Source of the DNA: Phytohabitans maris
Lineage (GTDB): Bacteria; Actinomycetota; Actinomycetes; Mycobacteriales; Micromonosporaceae
NCBI RefSeq assembly: GCF_031085175.1
Contig: NZ_JAVHUY010000002.1
Span: 62,001 to 126,000 of the forward strand
Length of the DNA: 64,000 bases
Direction: 5' to 3'
Part shown: positions 1 to 11,484 of the stretch, one piece after another
Numbering within the stretch: position 1 is the stretch's first letter
Layout of the letters: each line of letters starts with the position of its first letter
Made by a program: the position numbers and the translations under genes
The notes under the pieces: model-generated
Seen by the model: the letters and a program-made list of their open reading frames with translations, nothing else
Database searches by the model: none
Told to the model about the DNA's origin: nothing

Positions 1-234
1 GATCCGCTGGATGCCGAAGCAGCCCAGTGCGGGGGCCCAGAGGAAGCGGCGGGCGCGCCACGAGGTCTGCGGAAACTCGCCGTCCGCGAAGCGCCGCCCG
101 GCCTCCAGCACAGCGACCGAGTAGCCCTTCTCCGCGAGGCGCAGCGCGGCGACGCTCCCGCCGAAACCGGAGCCGATCACCACGACGTCGTAGCGCTCAG
201 CCGCATCAAGGCCCATGGACGCATCATTACTCAT
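1..234 (-). CDS. choD: GMC-family FAD oxidoreductase, ChoD-like (C-terminus outside window)
   Basis: Only the first 78 codons are present; the gene runs off the left edge. The reading begins [20 protein letters not shown] and continues into [18 protein letters not shown], a Rossmann dinucleotide-binding fingerprint for FAD near residues 21-26, then VLEAGRRF and a segment ending LGCFGIQRI. These features match the N-terminus of actinobacterial GMC oxidoreductases annotated as cholesterol oxidase ChoD. The neighbourhood with guaB3 and guaB also matches the choD locus of M. tuberculosis as I recall it. A second in-frame ATG lies six codons in, so the start could be at 216. Substrate cannot be judged from this fragment, and true cholesterol oxidase activity of ChoD-type proteins is not certain. 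Confidence 0.8.
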   Translation of the reverse strand, partial: MSNDASMGLDAAERYDVVVIGSGFGGSVAALRLAEKGYSVAVLEAGRRFADGEFPQTSWRARRFLWAPALGCFGIQRI

Positions 235-278
235 GAGTAGCTAGCACACCAGAGCACGACCGGGCACGATGCCACTCT

Positions 279-1391
279 ATGACGCGGCGACGTTGGATCA
301 TGCTCGGCGCGGCGGCCCTTGCGGCCGTCGTGCTGCTCGGCGGCGGCGCGTTGGCCGTGGGCTACGCCCTGCGCGACCGGTACGAGGTGCCGACCGCCGA
401 CCTCTTCGGCACGCCCACGCCGTCGATCTCCATCTCTCCCTCGGCCACGCCCAGCCCGACGCCGCCGCCCGGCGCCGACATCACCGGCCCGCTCAACCTG
501 CTCATCGTCGGCGTCGACACCCGCGAGGACGACCCGACCTGGGAGCCGCACGCGGACGCCGTGACGATCCTGCACGTGCCACGGGGGCTCAAGACGGGGT
601 ACATGTTTTCGCTCCCCCGCGACCTCGTGGTCGACATCCCGAGGTTTCCCAAGTCCGGGTACCGGGGCGGGCGCACCAAGCTCACCCACGCGATGAGCGA
701 GGGGAGCCGGCGCGGCGACGCCAAGCCCGACGTCGCGCAGGGTTTCCAGCTGCTGGCGCAGACGGTCAGCCGGTACACCGGGATCAAGCGTTTCGACGCG
801 GGCGCGGTGCTCACGTTCACCGGCTTCCGCAAGCTCGTGGACGCGCTCGGCGGCGTGGACATCTACGTCGACCAGCGCACCCCGTCGCAGCACCTGCGCC
901 CCGACGGGCGCGGCCGCTCGGCCGGCGGCGGGCCGGCCGGATACGGCGGCCCCCAGATGGTGTACGAGGTGGGGATGCGCCACCTCGTCGGCTGGCAGGC
1001 GCTGGACTACTCGCGGCAGCGCTACCTGCCCGGCGGCGACTACACCCGGCAGCGGCACCACCAGCAGCTCATCCGCGCGGTGCTGGCGAAGGCGTTCAGC
1101 CTCGACGTCGCCCGCAACCCGCTGGAGGTCGACCGGGTGCTGCGCGCGCTCGGCCAGACGCTGACGTTCGACGGGCGGGGGCGGCCGGCCCTCGACTACG
1201 CGTACGCGCTGAGCGGCCTGCGCCCCGCGGCGCTCACGCTGGTGACCCTGCCCGGCTCGGGCGTGGGCCGCGGCTCCGGGTACCAGGGCGAGCAGCTCAC
1301 GGCGGAGAGCCGCAAGTTCATCTCCGAGCTGGTGGCCGGCCGGGCGGACGCGTACCTGCGCGGCCACCCGGCCCTCGTCGTGCGTAAGTGA
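279..1391 (+). CDS. LytR-CpsA-Psr (LCP) family protein
   Basis: The 370-residue protein has one N-terminal membrane segment (about residues 7-29), a Ser/Thr/Pro-rich linker (45-65) and an extracellular LCP domain. The domain begins LNLLIVGVDTRED, with the FSLPRDLVVDIP strand near residue 110 and LVDALGGVDIYVD further on. LCP proteins transfer lipid-linked polymers onto peptidoglycan at the outer face of the membrane; in actinomycetes the acceptor reaction usually joins arabinogalactan or teichoic-type glycans. The usual arginine in the strand before the phosphate site is not obvious here (EPHADAVTIL). The gene is divergent from the ChoD-like gene with about 45 bp between starts, and its stop lies 7 bp from the end of the convergent peptidase gene. 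Confidence 0.85.
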   Translation: MTRRRWIMLGAAALAAVVLLGGGALAVGYALRDRYEVPTADLFGTPTPSISISPSATPSPTPPPGADITGPLNLLIVGVDTREDDPTWEPHADAVTILHVPRGLKTGYMFSLPRDLVVDIPRFPKSGYRGGRTKLTHAMSEGSRRGDAKPDVAQGFQLLAQTVSRYTGIKRFDAGAVLTFTGFRKLVDALGGVDIYVDQRTPSQHLRPDGRGRSAGGGPAGYGGPQMVYEVGMRHLVGWQALDYSRQRYLPGGDYTRQRHHQQLIRAVLAKAFSLDVARNPLEVDRVLRALGQTLTFDGRGRPALDYAYALSGLRPAALTLVTLPGSGVGRGSGYQGEQLTAESRKFISELVAGRADAYLRGHPALVVRK

Positions 1392-1397
1392 TCGAGG

Positions 1398-2819
1398 TCA
1401 GCGGGGGATCGACGGGGCGGACGTCCCGATCAGCCAGTCGTCGAAGAAGCTGTCCAGCGACTCGCCGGAGACCCGCTCGGCGACGGTGATGAAGTCGGCG
1501 GTGGTGGCGTTGCCGTTGCGCTTTTCCGCGGTCCAGGTCTTGAGGATGCGGAAGAAGTCGCTGTCGCCGACCTCCAGCCGCAGCGCGTGCACGGCCAGCG
1601 CGCCGCGCTTGTACACCGCACGGCCGAAGAGACCCGCGCGGCCGGGGTCGGCGGTCGGGTTCTCCCAGTCCGTGTCGTCGTACTCGCGCTGGAAGCTCTC
1701 CCGCACCGAGAGCCCGCCACTCTCCTCGGTCCACAGCCACTCCGCGTAGCTGGCGAAGCCCTCGTTGAGCCAGATGTCCCGCCACTGCGCGATCGAGACG
1801 CTGTCGCCGAACCACTGGTGCGCCAACTCGTGCGCGACCACCTCGGTGAACGGGCCCTGGTTGAAGAAGATGCCGCCGTAGACCGGCCGGGACTGGGTCT
1901 CCAGCGCGTACCGGATGCGGTCGTCGTCGACCACCACGCCGCCGTACGCCTCGAACGGGTACGGGCCGAACTGGGTCTCCAGGAAGTCGGCGATCCGGGC
2001 GGTCTGCGCCATCGCCTGGTCGGCCGAGCCGCCCTTGGCGAGCGTCGACTGGACCGCGGTGAACAGCGGCTTGCCCTTGTGCTCGCCGGTCTCCACCCGG
2101 AACTTGCCGACCACCAGGAAGGCCAGGTAGCTGGCCATCGGCACCTTCTCCGACCACTTCCAGGTGGTCCAGCCACCGTCGTCGGCGCTGCCGCCGGGCA
2201 CGCCGTTGCTGAGCGCGCTCAGCCCGTCCGGCACGGTCGCCTCGACCTCGTACGTGGCCTTGTCGATCGGGTGGTCGTTGACCGGAAACCAGGTGCTCGC
2301 CGACTCGGGCTGGCCGAGCGCGATCGCGCCGTCGGCGGTGTGCAGAAACCCGCCCTCGCCGAAGTCGGGGCTCTGGATCGCCTGCGGCTTGCCCGAGTAT
2401 CCGATCTCGACGGTGAACTCGGCGTCCTTGACGATCCCGTCCGCCGGCGTGATCACGAGCTCGGCGTCGTCGCGCCGGTCGTCCGCGTCGCTGCCGTTGA
2501 CCTTGACCGAGTCGACGGAGAGGCCGACGAAGTCGAGGTTGAAGCTGGACAGGTCATCCGTGGCGGCCGCGGTGATCGTGGCGGTGCCGGTGAGCTCGTC
2601 GGTGCCCGGGTCGTACCGCACCACCAGCTTGTAGTGGCGCACGTCGTAGCCGCCGTTGCCGTACGTCGGGAAGTACGGGTCGCCGACGCCCTCCTCGCCC
2701 GGCTGGAAGTCGACCTTCGCCGCCGGCGGCGACCCGGGGCCCGGCGCAGGTGACGGGTCGGTGCATGCGGGAACGACCAGGAGCGCGGCGAGAGCAGCGG
2801 CCAGGAGCCTGCGATTCAC
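1398..2819 (-). CDS. M1-family metallopeptidase lipoprotein
   Basis: The 473-residue product starts with GTG. It has a lipoprotein signal ending LLVVPAC at Cys19, so it should be anchored on the outer face of the membrane. The zinc site is HELAH near residue 329, followed about 18 residues later by the third ligand in WLNEGFASY, which is the M1/gluzincin arrangement. The segment YALETQSRP takes the place of the usual GxMEN exopeptidase motif. At 473 residues it holds the N-terminal beta domain and catalytic domain but lacks the long C-terminal helical domain of PepN-type enzymes, as is common for secreted bacterial M1 proteins. It probably trims peptides outside the cell; no specific substrate is indicated. 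Confidence 0.85.
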   Translation of the reverse strand: MNRRLLAAALAALLVVPACTDPSPAPGPGSPPAAKVDFQPGEEGVGDPYFPTYGNGGYDVRHYKLVVRYDPGTDELTGTATITAAATDDLSSFNLDFVGLSVDSVKVNGSDADDRRDDAELVITPADGIVKDAEFTVEIGYSGKPQAIQSPDFGEGGFLHTADGAIALGQPESASTWFPVNDHPIDKATYEVEATVPDGLSALSNGVPGGSADDGGWTTWKWSEKVPMASYLAFLVVGKFRVETGEHKGKPLFTAVQSTLAKGGSADQAMAQTARIADFLETQFGPYPFEAYGGVVVDDDRIRYALETQSRPVYGGIFFNQGPFTEVVAHELAHQWFGDSVSIAQWRDIWLNEGFASYAEWLWTEESGGLSVRESFQREYDDTDWENPTADPGRAGLFGRAVYKRGALAVHALRLEVGDSDFFRILKTWTAEKRNGNATTADFITVAERVSGESLDSFFDDWLIGTSAPSIPR

Positions 2820-2864
2820 GTAGGGAGCGTCCTCTCTCGCGCCGAAAACGACACGAAAATACCG

Positions 2865-3983
2865 CTACCTGTCGAGGACGAGGCCGACCCGCTGGAACTC
2901 CTTGACGTCGCGGTAGCCGCACTTGGCCATCGCCCGCTTGAGGCCGCCGAAGAGGTTGAGCTGCCCGTCCGGCGCGTCGGCCGGCCCGTACAGCACCTTT
3001 TCCAGGGAGCCGAGCGGCTCGTCGGCCACCCCGAACGCGCCACGCGGCAGGTTGGGGTGGCTGGCGGCCGAGTGCCACCAGGCGCCCATCGCCGGCGCCT
3101 CCTCGCTGAGCGAGAGCGGCTCGCCGAGCATCACCGCGTCGGCACCGCAGCCGAGCGCCTTGGCGATGTCGCCCGAGGTCTGGATGTCGCCGTCGGCGAT
3201 CAGGTGGACGTAGCGCCCGCCGGTCTCGTCGAGGTAGTCCCGCCGGGCCGCGGCCGCGTCGGCGATCGCGGTGGCCATCGGCACCCGGATGCCGAGCACG
3301 GTGTCGGTCGTGGACCACTCGTCGGCACCGACGCCCACGATCACGCCGGCGGCGCCGGTGCGCATGAGGTGCAGCGCGGTCTTGTAGTCGGTGCAGCCGC
3401 CCGCGATCACCGGCAGGTCGAGGTCGGCGATGAACTCCTTGAGGTTGAGCGGCTCGTCCGTCGTGGAGACGTGCTCGGCGGAGACCAGCGTGCCCTGGAT
3501 GACCAGGATGTCGACGCCGGCGTCGAGGATCACCGGGGCGAGCGCGAGGGTGTGCTGCGGCGACACCCGTACGGCCACGGTCACCCCGCCCTCGCGGATG
3601 GCGCGCACCCGCTCGGCGATCAGCTCCGGGCGGATGGGCTCCGCGTACACCTCCTGGAGCCGCCGCGTGGCGGGTGCCTCGTCGTCGAGCGAGGCCAGCT
3701 CCTCCAGGAGCTTGGTCGGGTCTTCGTAGCGGGTCCACAGGCCTTCGACGTTGAGCACGCCGAGGCCGCCGAGGCGGCCCAGGGCCACCGCCGTCGCCGG
3801 GCTCATGGTGGCGTCGGACGGGTGCGCCACACAGGGGATGTCGAAGGGGTACGCGTCGAGCTGCCAGGCGGTGGAGACGTCGTCGACGTCCCGGGTGCGG
3901 CGGCTGGGCACGATCGCAATATCGTCGAGGTGGTATCCGCGCTGTGCGGTCTTACCCAACCCGATCTCCACCACGTCACGCAC
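2865..3983 (-). CDS. guaB3: GuaB3 family IMP dehydrogenase-related protein
   Basis: The 372-residue protein starts with GTG and reads VEIGLGKTAQRGYHLDDIA, the recognisable N-terminus of the actinobacterial GuaB3 family. It folds as an IMPDH/GMPR-type TIM barrel but has no CBS pair. Phosphate-site glycine loops are visible (VIAGGCTDYK and [15 protein letters not shown]). The loop that carries the catalytic cysteine in GuaB reads GVGADEWSTTDTV here, so the cysteine is absent and ordinary IMP dehydrogenase chemistry is doubtful. Some GuaB3 proteins have been reported as GMP reductases, but the role here is not settled by sequence. It lies 9 bp downstream of guaB in the same direction and is almost certainly cotranscribed. 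Confidence 0.9.
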   Translation of the reverse strand: MRDVVEIGLGKTAQRGYHLDDIAIVPSRRTRDVDDVSTAWQLDAYPFDIPCVAHPSDATMSPATAVALGRLGGLGVLNVEGLWTRYEDPTKLLEELASLDDEAPATRRLQEVYAEPIRPELIAERVRAIREGGVTVAVRVSPQHTLALAPVILDAGVDILVIQGTLVSAEHVSTTDEPLNLKEFIADLDLPVIAGGCTDYKTALHLMRTGAAGVIVGVGADEWSTTDTVLGIRVPMATAIADAAAARRDYLDETGGRYVHLIADGDIQTSGDIAKALGCGADAVMLGEPLSLSEEAPAMGAWWHSAASHPNLPRGAFGVADEPLGSLEKVLYGPADAPDGQLNLFGGLKRAMAKCGYRDVKEFQRVGLVLDR

Positions 3984-3992
3984 GGGTCGCTC

Positions 3993-5657
<1,665 letters not shown>

Positions 5658-5670
5658 CTACGGTGGAGGG

Positions 5671-6069
5671 GTGCAGCACGACGAGCCGATCGACCCGTTC
5701 AACGGCGATCCCGCTGACCCGTCCGCGGGCCTGGAGGACCTCGGTGAGGACCCCCAGCTCGACCCGCTGTCCGACGCGGAGCGGCAGGACGTGCTGGAGG
5801 ACCTGGCCGACCTCGAGATCTACCAGGCTCTGCTGAGCCCCATCGGCATCCGTGGGCTCGTGATCGAGTGCGAAGACTGCCACGAGCCGCACTACTTCGA
5901 CTGGGATCTGCTCCGGGGCAACCTGCGTCACCTGCTCAACTCGGGCCGCCCCCGCGTGCACGAGCCGGCGTACGACCCGGACCCCGACCACTACGTGACC
6001 TGGGAGTACGCCCGGGGGTACGCCGACGGCGTGCACGACACCCTCTCCGAAGGCACCGACGAGGACTAG
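5671..6069 (+). CDS. DUF5319 family protein
   Basis: The 132-residue acidic protein begins VQHDEPIDPFNGDPADP, the characteristic start of the DUF5319 family found beside guaB throughout Actinobacteria (Rv3412 in M. tuberculosis, from memory). A CxxC pair (ECEDCHEPHYFDWDLL) near residues 66-69 suggests metal or thiol chemistry, but no function is known to me. The GTG at 5671 directly follows a GGTGGAGGG stretch, so the ribosome site is unusually close; a leaderless or slightly different start is possible. The stop codon overlaps that of the convergent LuxR-type regulator by four bases. Confidence 0.8.
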   Translation: MQHDEPIDPFNGDPADPSAGLEDLGEDPQLDPLSDAERQDVLEDLADLEIYQALLSPIGIRGLVIECEDCHEPHYFDWDLLRGNLRHLLNSGRPRVHEPAYDPDPDHYVTWEYARGYADGVHDTLSEGTDED

Positions 6070-6923
6070 GCCACCAGCCCGGCGCGAAAGCCCGCGGCCA
6101 CCGCGTGGGCCCGGTCACGCGCGCCCAGCTTGCGAAACAGCCGGCGGGCGTGGGTCTTGACGGTGTCCTCGGAGACGAAGAGCTCGCGGCCGATCTCCGC
6201 GTTGCTCTTGCCGTCCGCCATGCCGCGCAGCACCTGCAGCTCGCGCTCGGTCAGCGTCATGCGCCGGGCCACCCCGTCGGGCCGGTCGCCGGCGCGGGGG
6301 CCGACCCGCCAGCTCGGGCCGGTGTTGGGGCTCCCGCCGGGAGGTCTGCCCGCGCCGCCCGGGCCCACGTCGAGCTGGTCGCCGCGCTGCACCGGCACCA
6401 TCGAGGGCGGCTGGGTGCGGGAGATCGGGCCGTTGGTCTGGCGGGTGGCCGGGGCACCGGCGGGGAGCACCGCCTCGGCGACGGGTTCGCCGGCCACGGC
6501 CATCGCCTCGCCGGACCGCGACACCGCGGGCCGGGCGGCGGCCGGGCGGGCGGGTTCGGGCAGGCAGAGCAGCAGCGCCTTGGCGACGATGCTCACCAGG
6601 TCGTGGTCACCGCCGCCGCGCAGCACGCCGCGGGCGCCGGCGGCGATCGTGGCAGCCGCCACGCGGGGGTCTTCGGCGCCGAAGAGAATGATCACCGCCC
6701 CGGGCGCCCGTACTAAGGCTCGCCGGGTGAAGCCGACGCTGTCCCGCCTGGTCAGCGCGGTATCCGCGAGGATTATGTCGGCGGGGCGCTCGGCCAGCCG
6801 GAGTAGGGCTTCGGACTCCGACACGGCGGTACGCACGGCGCCGCTCATCCCGAGGCGGGCTGCGGCGGCCGCGACGGTCTGCGCCGCGAGCGGTGTCCGG
6901 ACACACACGAGGACGGTACGCAC
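6066..6923 (-). CDS. BldM-like orphan response regulator (LuxR/NarL type)
   Basis: The 285-residue regulator has a receiver-like N-terminal half (about 1-120), a long Pro/Gly/Arg-rich linker (about 130-215) and a C-terminal helix-turn-helix. The latter contains LTERELQVLRGMADGKSNAE and GRELFVSEDTVKTHARRLF, which closely resembles Streptomyces BldM as I remember it. The receiver is atypical: the acidic pair after strand 1 is replaced (LVCVRTP) and the strand-5 lysine is not evident (GVLRGGG), though ILADTAL keeps an aspartate. Phosphorylation-independent or ligand control is therefore plausible. The GTG at 6923 has a GAGGAGG site 7 nt upstream. It is divergent from the WhiB gene across about 170 bp. 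Confidence 0.75.
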   Translation of the reverse strand: MRTVLVCVRTPLAAQTVAAAAARLGMSGAVRTAVSESEALLRLAERPADIILADTALTRRDSVGFTRRALVRAPGAVIILFGAEDPRVAAATIAAGARGVLRGGGDHDLVSIVAKALLLCLPEPARPAAARPAVSRSGEAMAVAGEPVAEAVLPAGAPATRQTNGPISRTQPPSMVPVQRGDQLDVGPGGAGRPPGGSPNTGPSWRVGPRAGDRPDGVARRMTLTERELQVLRGMADGKSNAEIGRELFVSEDTVKTHARRLFRKLGARDRAHAVAAGFRAGLVA

Positions 6924-7093
6924 TGTGATCCTCCTCTTCCTCTGAGGAGGAGACCACGGAACCAACTGATCATTACGGGCTTTCGGACGAAAGAAGTTGA
7001 AAGTTCCCGACAGTAGACACGCCGGTTTCCCTACGAGCGCTCGCGGGTAATTCGTGATTCGCGTGGCCGGAGCGCCTCGTGGGAGGAGTGTCG

Positions 7094-7513
7094 ATGTCGA
7101 ACGTGAGCAGACTGCCCGGTCCCATCGCCGACATCTGGGACTGGCAGCGGCTGGGCGCCTGCCGGGGCAGAGACAGCGCACAGTTCTTCCACCCGGACGG
7201 CGAGCGCGGTTCGTCGCGCAACCGCCGGGAGGCGAAGGCGAAGTCCTTCTGCCACGCCTGTCCCGTGCGGCCGGAGTGCGCCGCGCACGCGCTCTCGGTC
7301 CGCGAGCCGTACGGCGTGTGGGGTGGCTTCAGCGAGTCCGAGCGGCTGCGGCTGCTCGCCGTCGGCTGGGAAGACCTCGCCGACCGGCACCAGACCCGGG
7401 TCGACGTGGCCCGGCTGGAAGCGCGGCTCGGGCGGCCGCACAAGGCCGTACCGGCTGTGCCTACCCAGCTCCGTCGCTCGGCGCTCGTGCGCCGTCGTGA
7501 TCAAGGCCCGTAG
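7094..7513 (+). CDS. WhiB-family transcriptional regulator, WhiB3-type by position
   Basis: The 139-residue Wbl protein has the four iron-sulfur cysteines at 23, 53, 56 and 62 (GACRG, FCHACPVRPEC) and the turn motif GVWGG at 74-78, followed by a basic C-terminal region. Wbl proteins carry an O2- and NO-sensitive [4Fe-4S] cluster and act by binding the primary sigma factor. Its place between guaB/DUF5319 and groEL1 matches whiB3 of M. tuberculosis, so orthology to WhiB3 is likely but inferred from context. The ATG at 7094 has GGGAGGAG 5 nt upstream. It ends convergent with the molybdopterin oxidoreductase gene. Confidence 0.85.
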   Translation: MSNVSRLPGPIADIWDWQRLGACRGRDSAQFFHPDGERGSSRNRREAKAKSFCHACPVRPECAAHALSVREPYGVWGGFSESERLRLLAVGWEDLADRHQTRVDVARLEARLGRPHKAVPAVPTQLRRSALVRRRDQGP

Positions 7514-7540
7514 CCTCGCGACTGCACCCCACGCCGCCTG

Positions 7541-9043
7541 CTATCCGACTTCAACGTCGACCGAGTGCCACCCGGTAGCGCCGTCCGGGTCCGGTGGCCG
7601 CTCCTGCTCCGGCTGCACCTCCCCGGTCGCGTCGGTGGCCCGCACCTGTAGCCGGTGCCGGCCCGGCGTCGCCTCCCACCGCCAGGACCACTGCACCCAG
7701 GTGTCGATCGAGACCGAGCGGGCCAGCGTGGCCTCCTGCCACGGCCCGCCGTCGACGCGTACCTCCACCCTGCGGATGCCCCGGTGCTGGGCCCAGGCCA
7801 CCCCGGCGACGGTCACCGGGCCGGCCGAGAGGTTGTTGCTCGACCGGGGCGCGTCGATCCTGGACTGGGTCTTGATCGGTCCCTGGGCCGACCAGCCGCG
7901 CGGCACCCAGTACGCGTCGAAGTCGGCGAAGCTGGTCAGCTCCAGCTCGGTGACCCACTTGCAGGCCGACACGTAGCCGTACAGCCCGGGCACCACCATG
8001 CGCACGGGGAAGCCGTGCTGGACCGGGAGGGGCTCCCCGTTCATGCCGACGGCCAGCAGGGCGTCGCGGCCGTCGCGGAGCACCGCGGTGGGCGTGCCGC
8101 AGGTCCAGCCGTCGGCTGAGCGGCCCACGACCTGGTCGGCGCCGTCGAGCGGCTGGGCCTCGTCGAGCAGCTCCTTCACCGGTACGCCCAGCCAGCGCGC
8201 GTTGCCGATCAGGTCGCCGCCCACCTCGTTGGAGACGCAGGCGAGCGTCACGTACCGCTCGACCATCGGCCGGGCCAGCAGCTGGTCGAAGGTGAGCGTG
8301 ATCGGGTTGCGTACCCGGCCGTGGATCCGCAGCGTCCAGGTCTCCGGGTCGACCTGCGGAAGTACGAGCGCGGTGTCGATGCGGTAGAAGGAGCGGTTCG
8401 AGGTGACGTACGGCGCGAGCTGGGTGACGCCGAGCTCGGCCCCGGCGGGAACGGCCGGCGCGGGGCTGGTCGGGACCGGCAGCCGCACCGCCTTGCGCGC
8501 CTCGGAGACGGTCCGCCGGGTGCTCAGCCAGCGCCCGCCCAGCCCGCTGACCGCCGCCGCGCCGGCCACCACCGCCACGCCGGTGAGGAAGCGCCGCCGG
8601 TCGGCCGCGTCGCCCAGCTCGGTGGGACCGGAGGTCAGGCGCCAGAGCACCACGCCGGCCACCGCCGCGCCGAGCAGCGCCGGCACCGCGGCCTCGGCAC
8701 CCGCGTCCGGCCTGGTCAGGGCGGATGCGACACCGATCGCGCCGAAGAGGGCGATGCCGGCCACGCCGTACCAGATGTTGCGGAGCGAAAGCCAGCCGAT
8801 CAGCGCGGCGAACGCGGCGAGCAGCACCACCGTGCCGACCATGAGGGCGGTCTTGTCATGGGTGCCGAAGGTGTCGATCGCGAACTGCTTGATCGGCCCC
8901 GGCACGTGGTCGACGACGACCCCGCCGACCGCCACCAGTGGGGCCGAGCGGGCGCCGGTGAACACCGCCACGAACTCCGCCAGCCCGAGGGCCACCGCGG
9001 CCGCGGCGATCCCCGCCAGCGCACCGCGCACGCCATTTCGCAT
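7541..9043 (-). CDS. Membrane-anchored sulfite-oxidase-type molybdopterin oxidoreductase
   Basis: The 500-residue protein has an N-terminal membrane region with about four to five hydrophobic segments (roughly residues 5-130), then DRRRFLTGV, then an extracytoplasmic SUOX-fold catalytic domain (about 210-390) and a C-terminal Ig-like Mo-cofactor dimerisation domain. The molybdenum-ligating cysteine is in VTLACVSNEVGG near residue 267, and PVRMVVPGLYGYVSACKWV is typical of the family. The electron donor is unknown; the family includes sulfite oxidases and protein-methionine-sulfoxide reductases. The ATG at 9043 was taken because the membrane segment begins there, although the frame is open further upstream. 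A perfect hairpin separates it from groEL. Confidence 0.85.
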   Translation of the reverse strand: MRNGVRGALAGIAAAAVALGLAEFVAVFTGARSAPLVAVGGVVVDHVPGPIKQFAIDTFGTHDKTALMVGTVVLLAAFAALIGWLSLRNIWYGVAGIALFGAIGVASALTRPDAGAEAAVPALLGAAVAGVVLWRLTSGPTELGDAADRRRFLTGVAVVAGAAAVSGLGGRWLSTRRTVSEARKAVRLPVPTSPAPAVPAGAELGVTQLAPYVTSNRSFYRIDTALVLPQVDPETWTLRIHGRVRNPITLTFDQLLARPMVERYVTLACVSNEVGGDLIGNARWLGVPVKELLDEAQPLDGADQVVGRSADGWTCGTPTAVLRDGRDALLAVGMNGEPLPVQHGFPVRMVVPGLYGYVSACKWVTELELTSFADFDAYWVPRGWSAQGPIKTQSRIDAPRSSNNLSAGPVTVAGVAWAQHRGIRRVEVRVDGGPWQEATLARSVSIDTWVQWSWRWEATPGRHRLQVRATDATGEVQPEQERPPDPDGATGWHSVDVEVG

Positions 9044-9126
9044 GGGCCCAAGTCTGCCGCGCCGCCGGCCGCGGCAGGAGCCCACGTAAGGCACCCGTAA
9101 TGGCGGGGGCCGCCGTCGACTCAGGA

Positions 9127-9178
9127 TGATCAAAGCTCCCCTCAAGCCGTTCTAACGACTTGAGGGGAGCTTTGATCA
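9127..9178. terminator. Perfect 20-bp hairpin downstream of groEL
   Basis: Two perfect 20-nt arms (TGATCAAAGCTCCCCTCAAG and its complement) enclose a 12-nt loop. It lies 6 bp beyond the groEL stop and ahead of the oxidoreductase gene, so it should terminate the leftward groES-groEL transcript. A related hairpin with changed arm bases occurs at 23261-23311, so this is a small repeat family. Confidence 0.75.
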
Positions 9179-9184
9179 CAGGCT

Positions 9185-10825
<1,641 letters not shown>

Positions 10826-10895
10826 TTAAGTCCCTTCAGGGCAGCACGCCCCGGACCGTGGAACCGGCCCGGGGCGGTGTCAGCGGTTCAGTCAG

Positions 10896-11204
10896 TCACT
10901 TCTCGATGACAGCGAGGACGTCGCGGGCGGAGAGCACCAGGTACTCCTCGCCGGCGTACTTGACCTCGGTGCCACCGTACTTCGAGTAGATGACCGTGTC
11001 GCCGACCTTGACGTCAACCGGAATCCGGTTGCCCTTGTCGTCGACGCGGCCGGGGCCGACAGCGAGGACGGTGCCCTCCTGCGGCTTCTCCTTGGCGGTG
11101 TCGGGGATCACGATGCCCGACGCCGTGGTGGTCTCAGCCTCATTCGCCTGGACCAGAATGCGGTCCTCGAGCGGCTTGATCGCAACCTTGGTCGCGGTAG
11201 TCAC
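10896..11204 (-). CDS. groES: Co-chaperonin GroES
   Basis: The 102-residue heptameric lid subunit of the GroEL chaperonin reads [19 protein letters not shown], contains [15 protein letters not shown] and the mobile-loop region, and ends [13 protein letters not shown]. The GTG at 11204 was preferred over the ATG at 11210 because AGGAGGG sits 7 nt before the GTG but only 1 nt before the ATG, and because homologues start with MTT. It is the first gene of the groES-groEL1 operon and is preceded by two CIRCE-type operators. An 8-bp GC stem lies in the gap to groEL at about 10847-10876. Confidence 0.95.
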   Translation of the reverse strand: MTTATKVAIKPLEDRILVQANEAETTTASGIVIPDTAKEKPQEGTVLAVGPGRVDDKGNRIPVDVKVGDTVIYSKYGGTEVKYAGEEYLVLSARDVLAVIEK

Positions 11205-11323
11205 GGGCATACCCTCCTGGGGTACTGGTCTGGTAGCCACCCGGATCACTCCGGATGGCGGTCATACTGATGCCTCATGCCACCGGGCGGTGCCGTCGTC
11301 GCGGGTGCCGGCGTGCCCGAGAG

Positions 11324-11350
11324 CTGGCACCCTCAGTTTGAGAGTGCTAA
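11324..11350. promoter_or_regulatory. CIRCE operator 1 (HrcA site) upstream of groES
   Basis: The pattern is CTGGCACCC, nine bases, then GAGTGCTAA. The right arm matches the CIRCE consensus perfectly; the left arm agrees with TTAGCACTC at 6 of 9 positions. The nine-base spacer is exact. HrcA, the heat-shock repressor, binds such sites; its gene is not in this window. Confidence 0.8.
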
Positions 11351-11357
11351 CCCGCAG

Positions 11358-11385
11358 GTTATGCCGGTGGCTAGCACTCCGTCAA
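11358..11385 (-). promoter_or_regulatory. Candidate groES promoter between the two CIRCE sites
   Basis: On the minus strand TTGACG lies at 11385-11380 and CATAAC at 11363-11358, 16 bp apart. The -35 hexamer falls in the spacer of CIRCE 2, and CIRCE 1 follows just downstream of the -10, so repressor on either site would block RNA polymerase. The -10 match is weak. Confidence 0.5.
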
Positions 11386-11397
11386 GGAGAGTGCCAG
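11371..11397. promoter_or_regulatory. CIRCE operator 2 (HrcA site) upstream of groES
   Basis: CTAGCACTC, nine bases, GAGTGCCAG. The left arm matches the consensus at 8 of 9 and the right at 7 of 9 positions, with an exact nine-base spacer. Together with CIRCE 1 it brackets the probable promoter. Confidence 0.8.
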
Positions 11398-11484
11398 CGT
11401 GCCCCCGAACCAATGGCGCGCCGGCGCGATTTGCGGCATGGTCGGGGGGAGTACCCCGCAGCCCAACCGCGCGGAGGCGATGAC

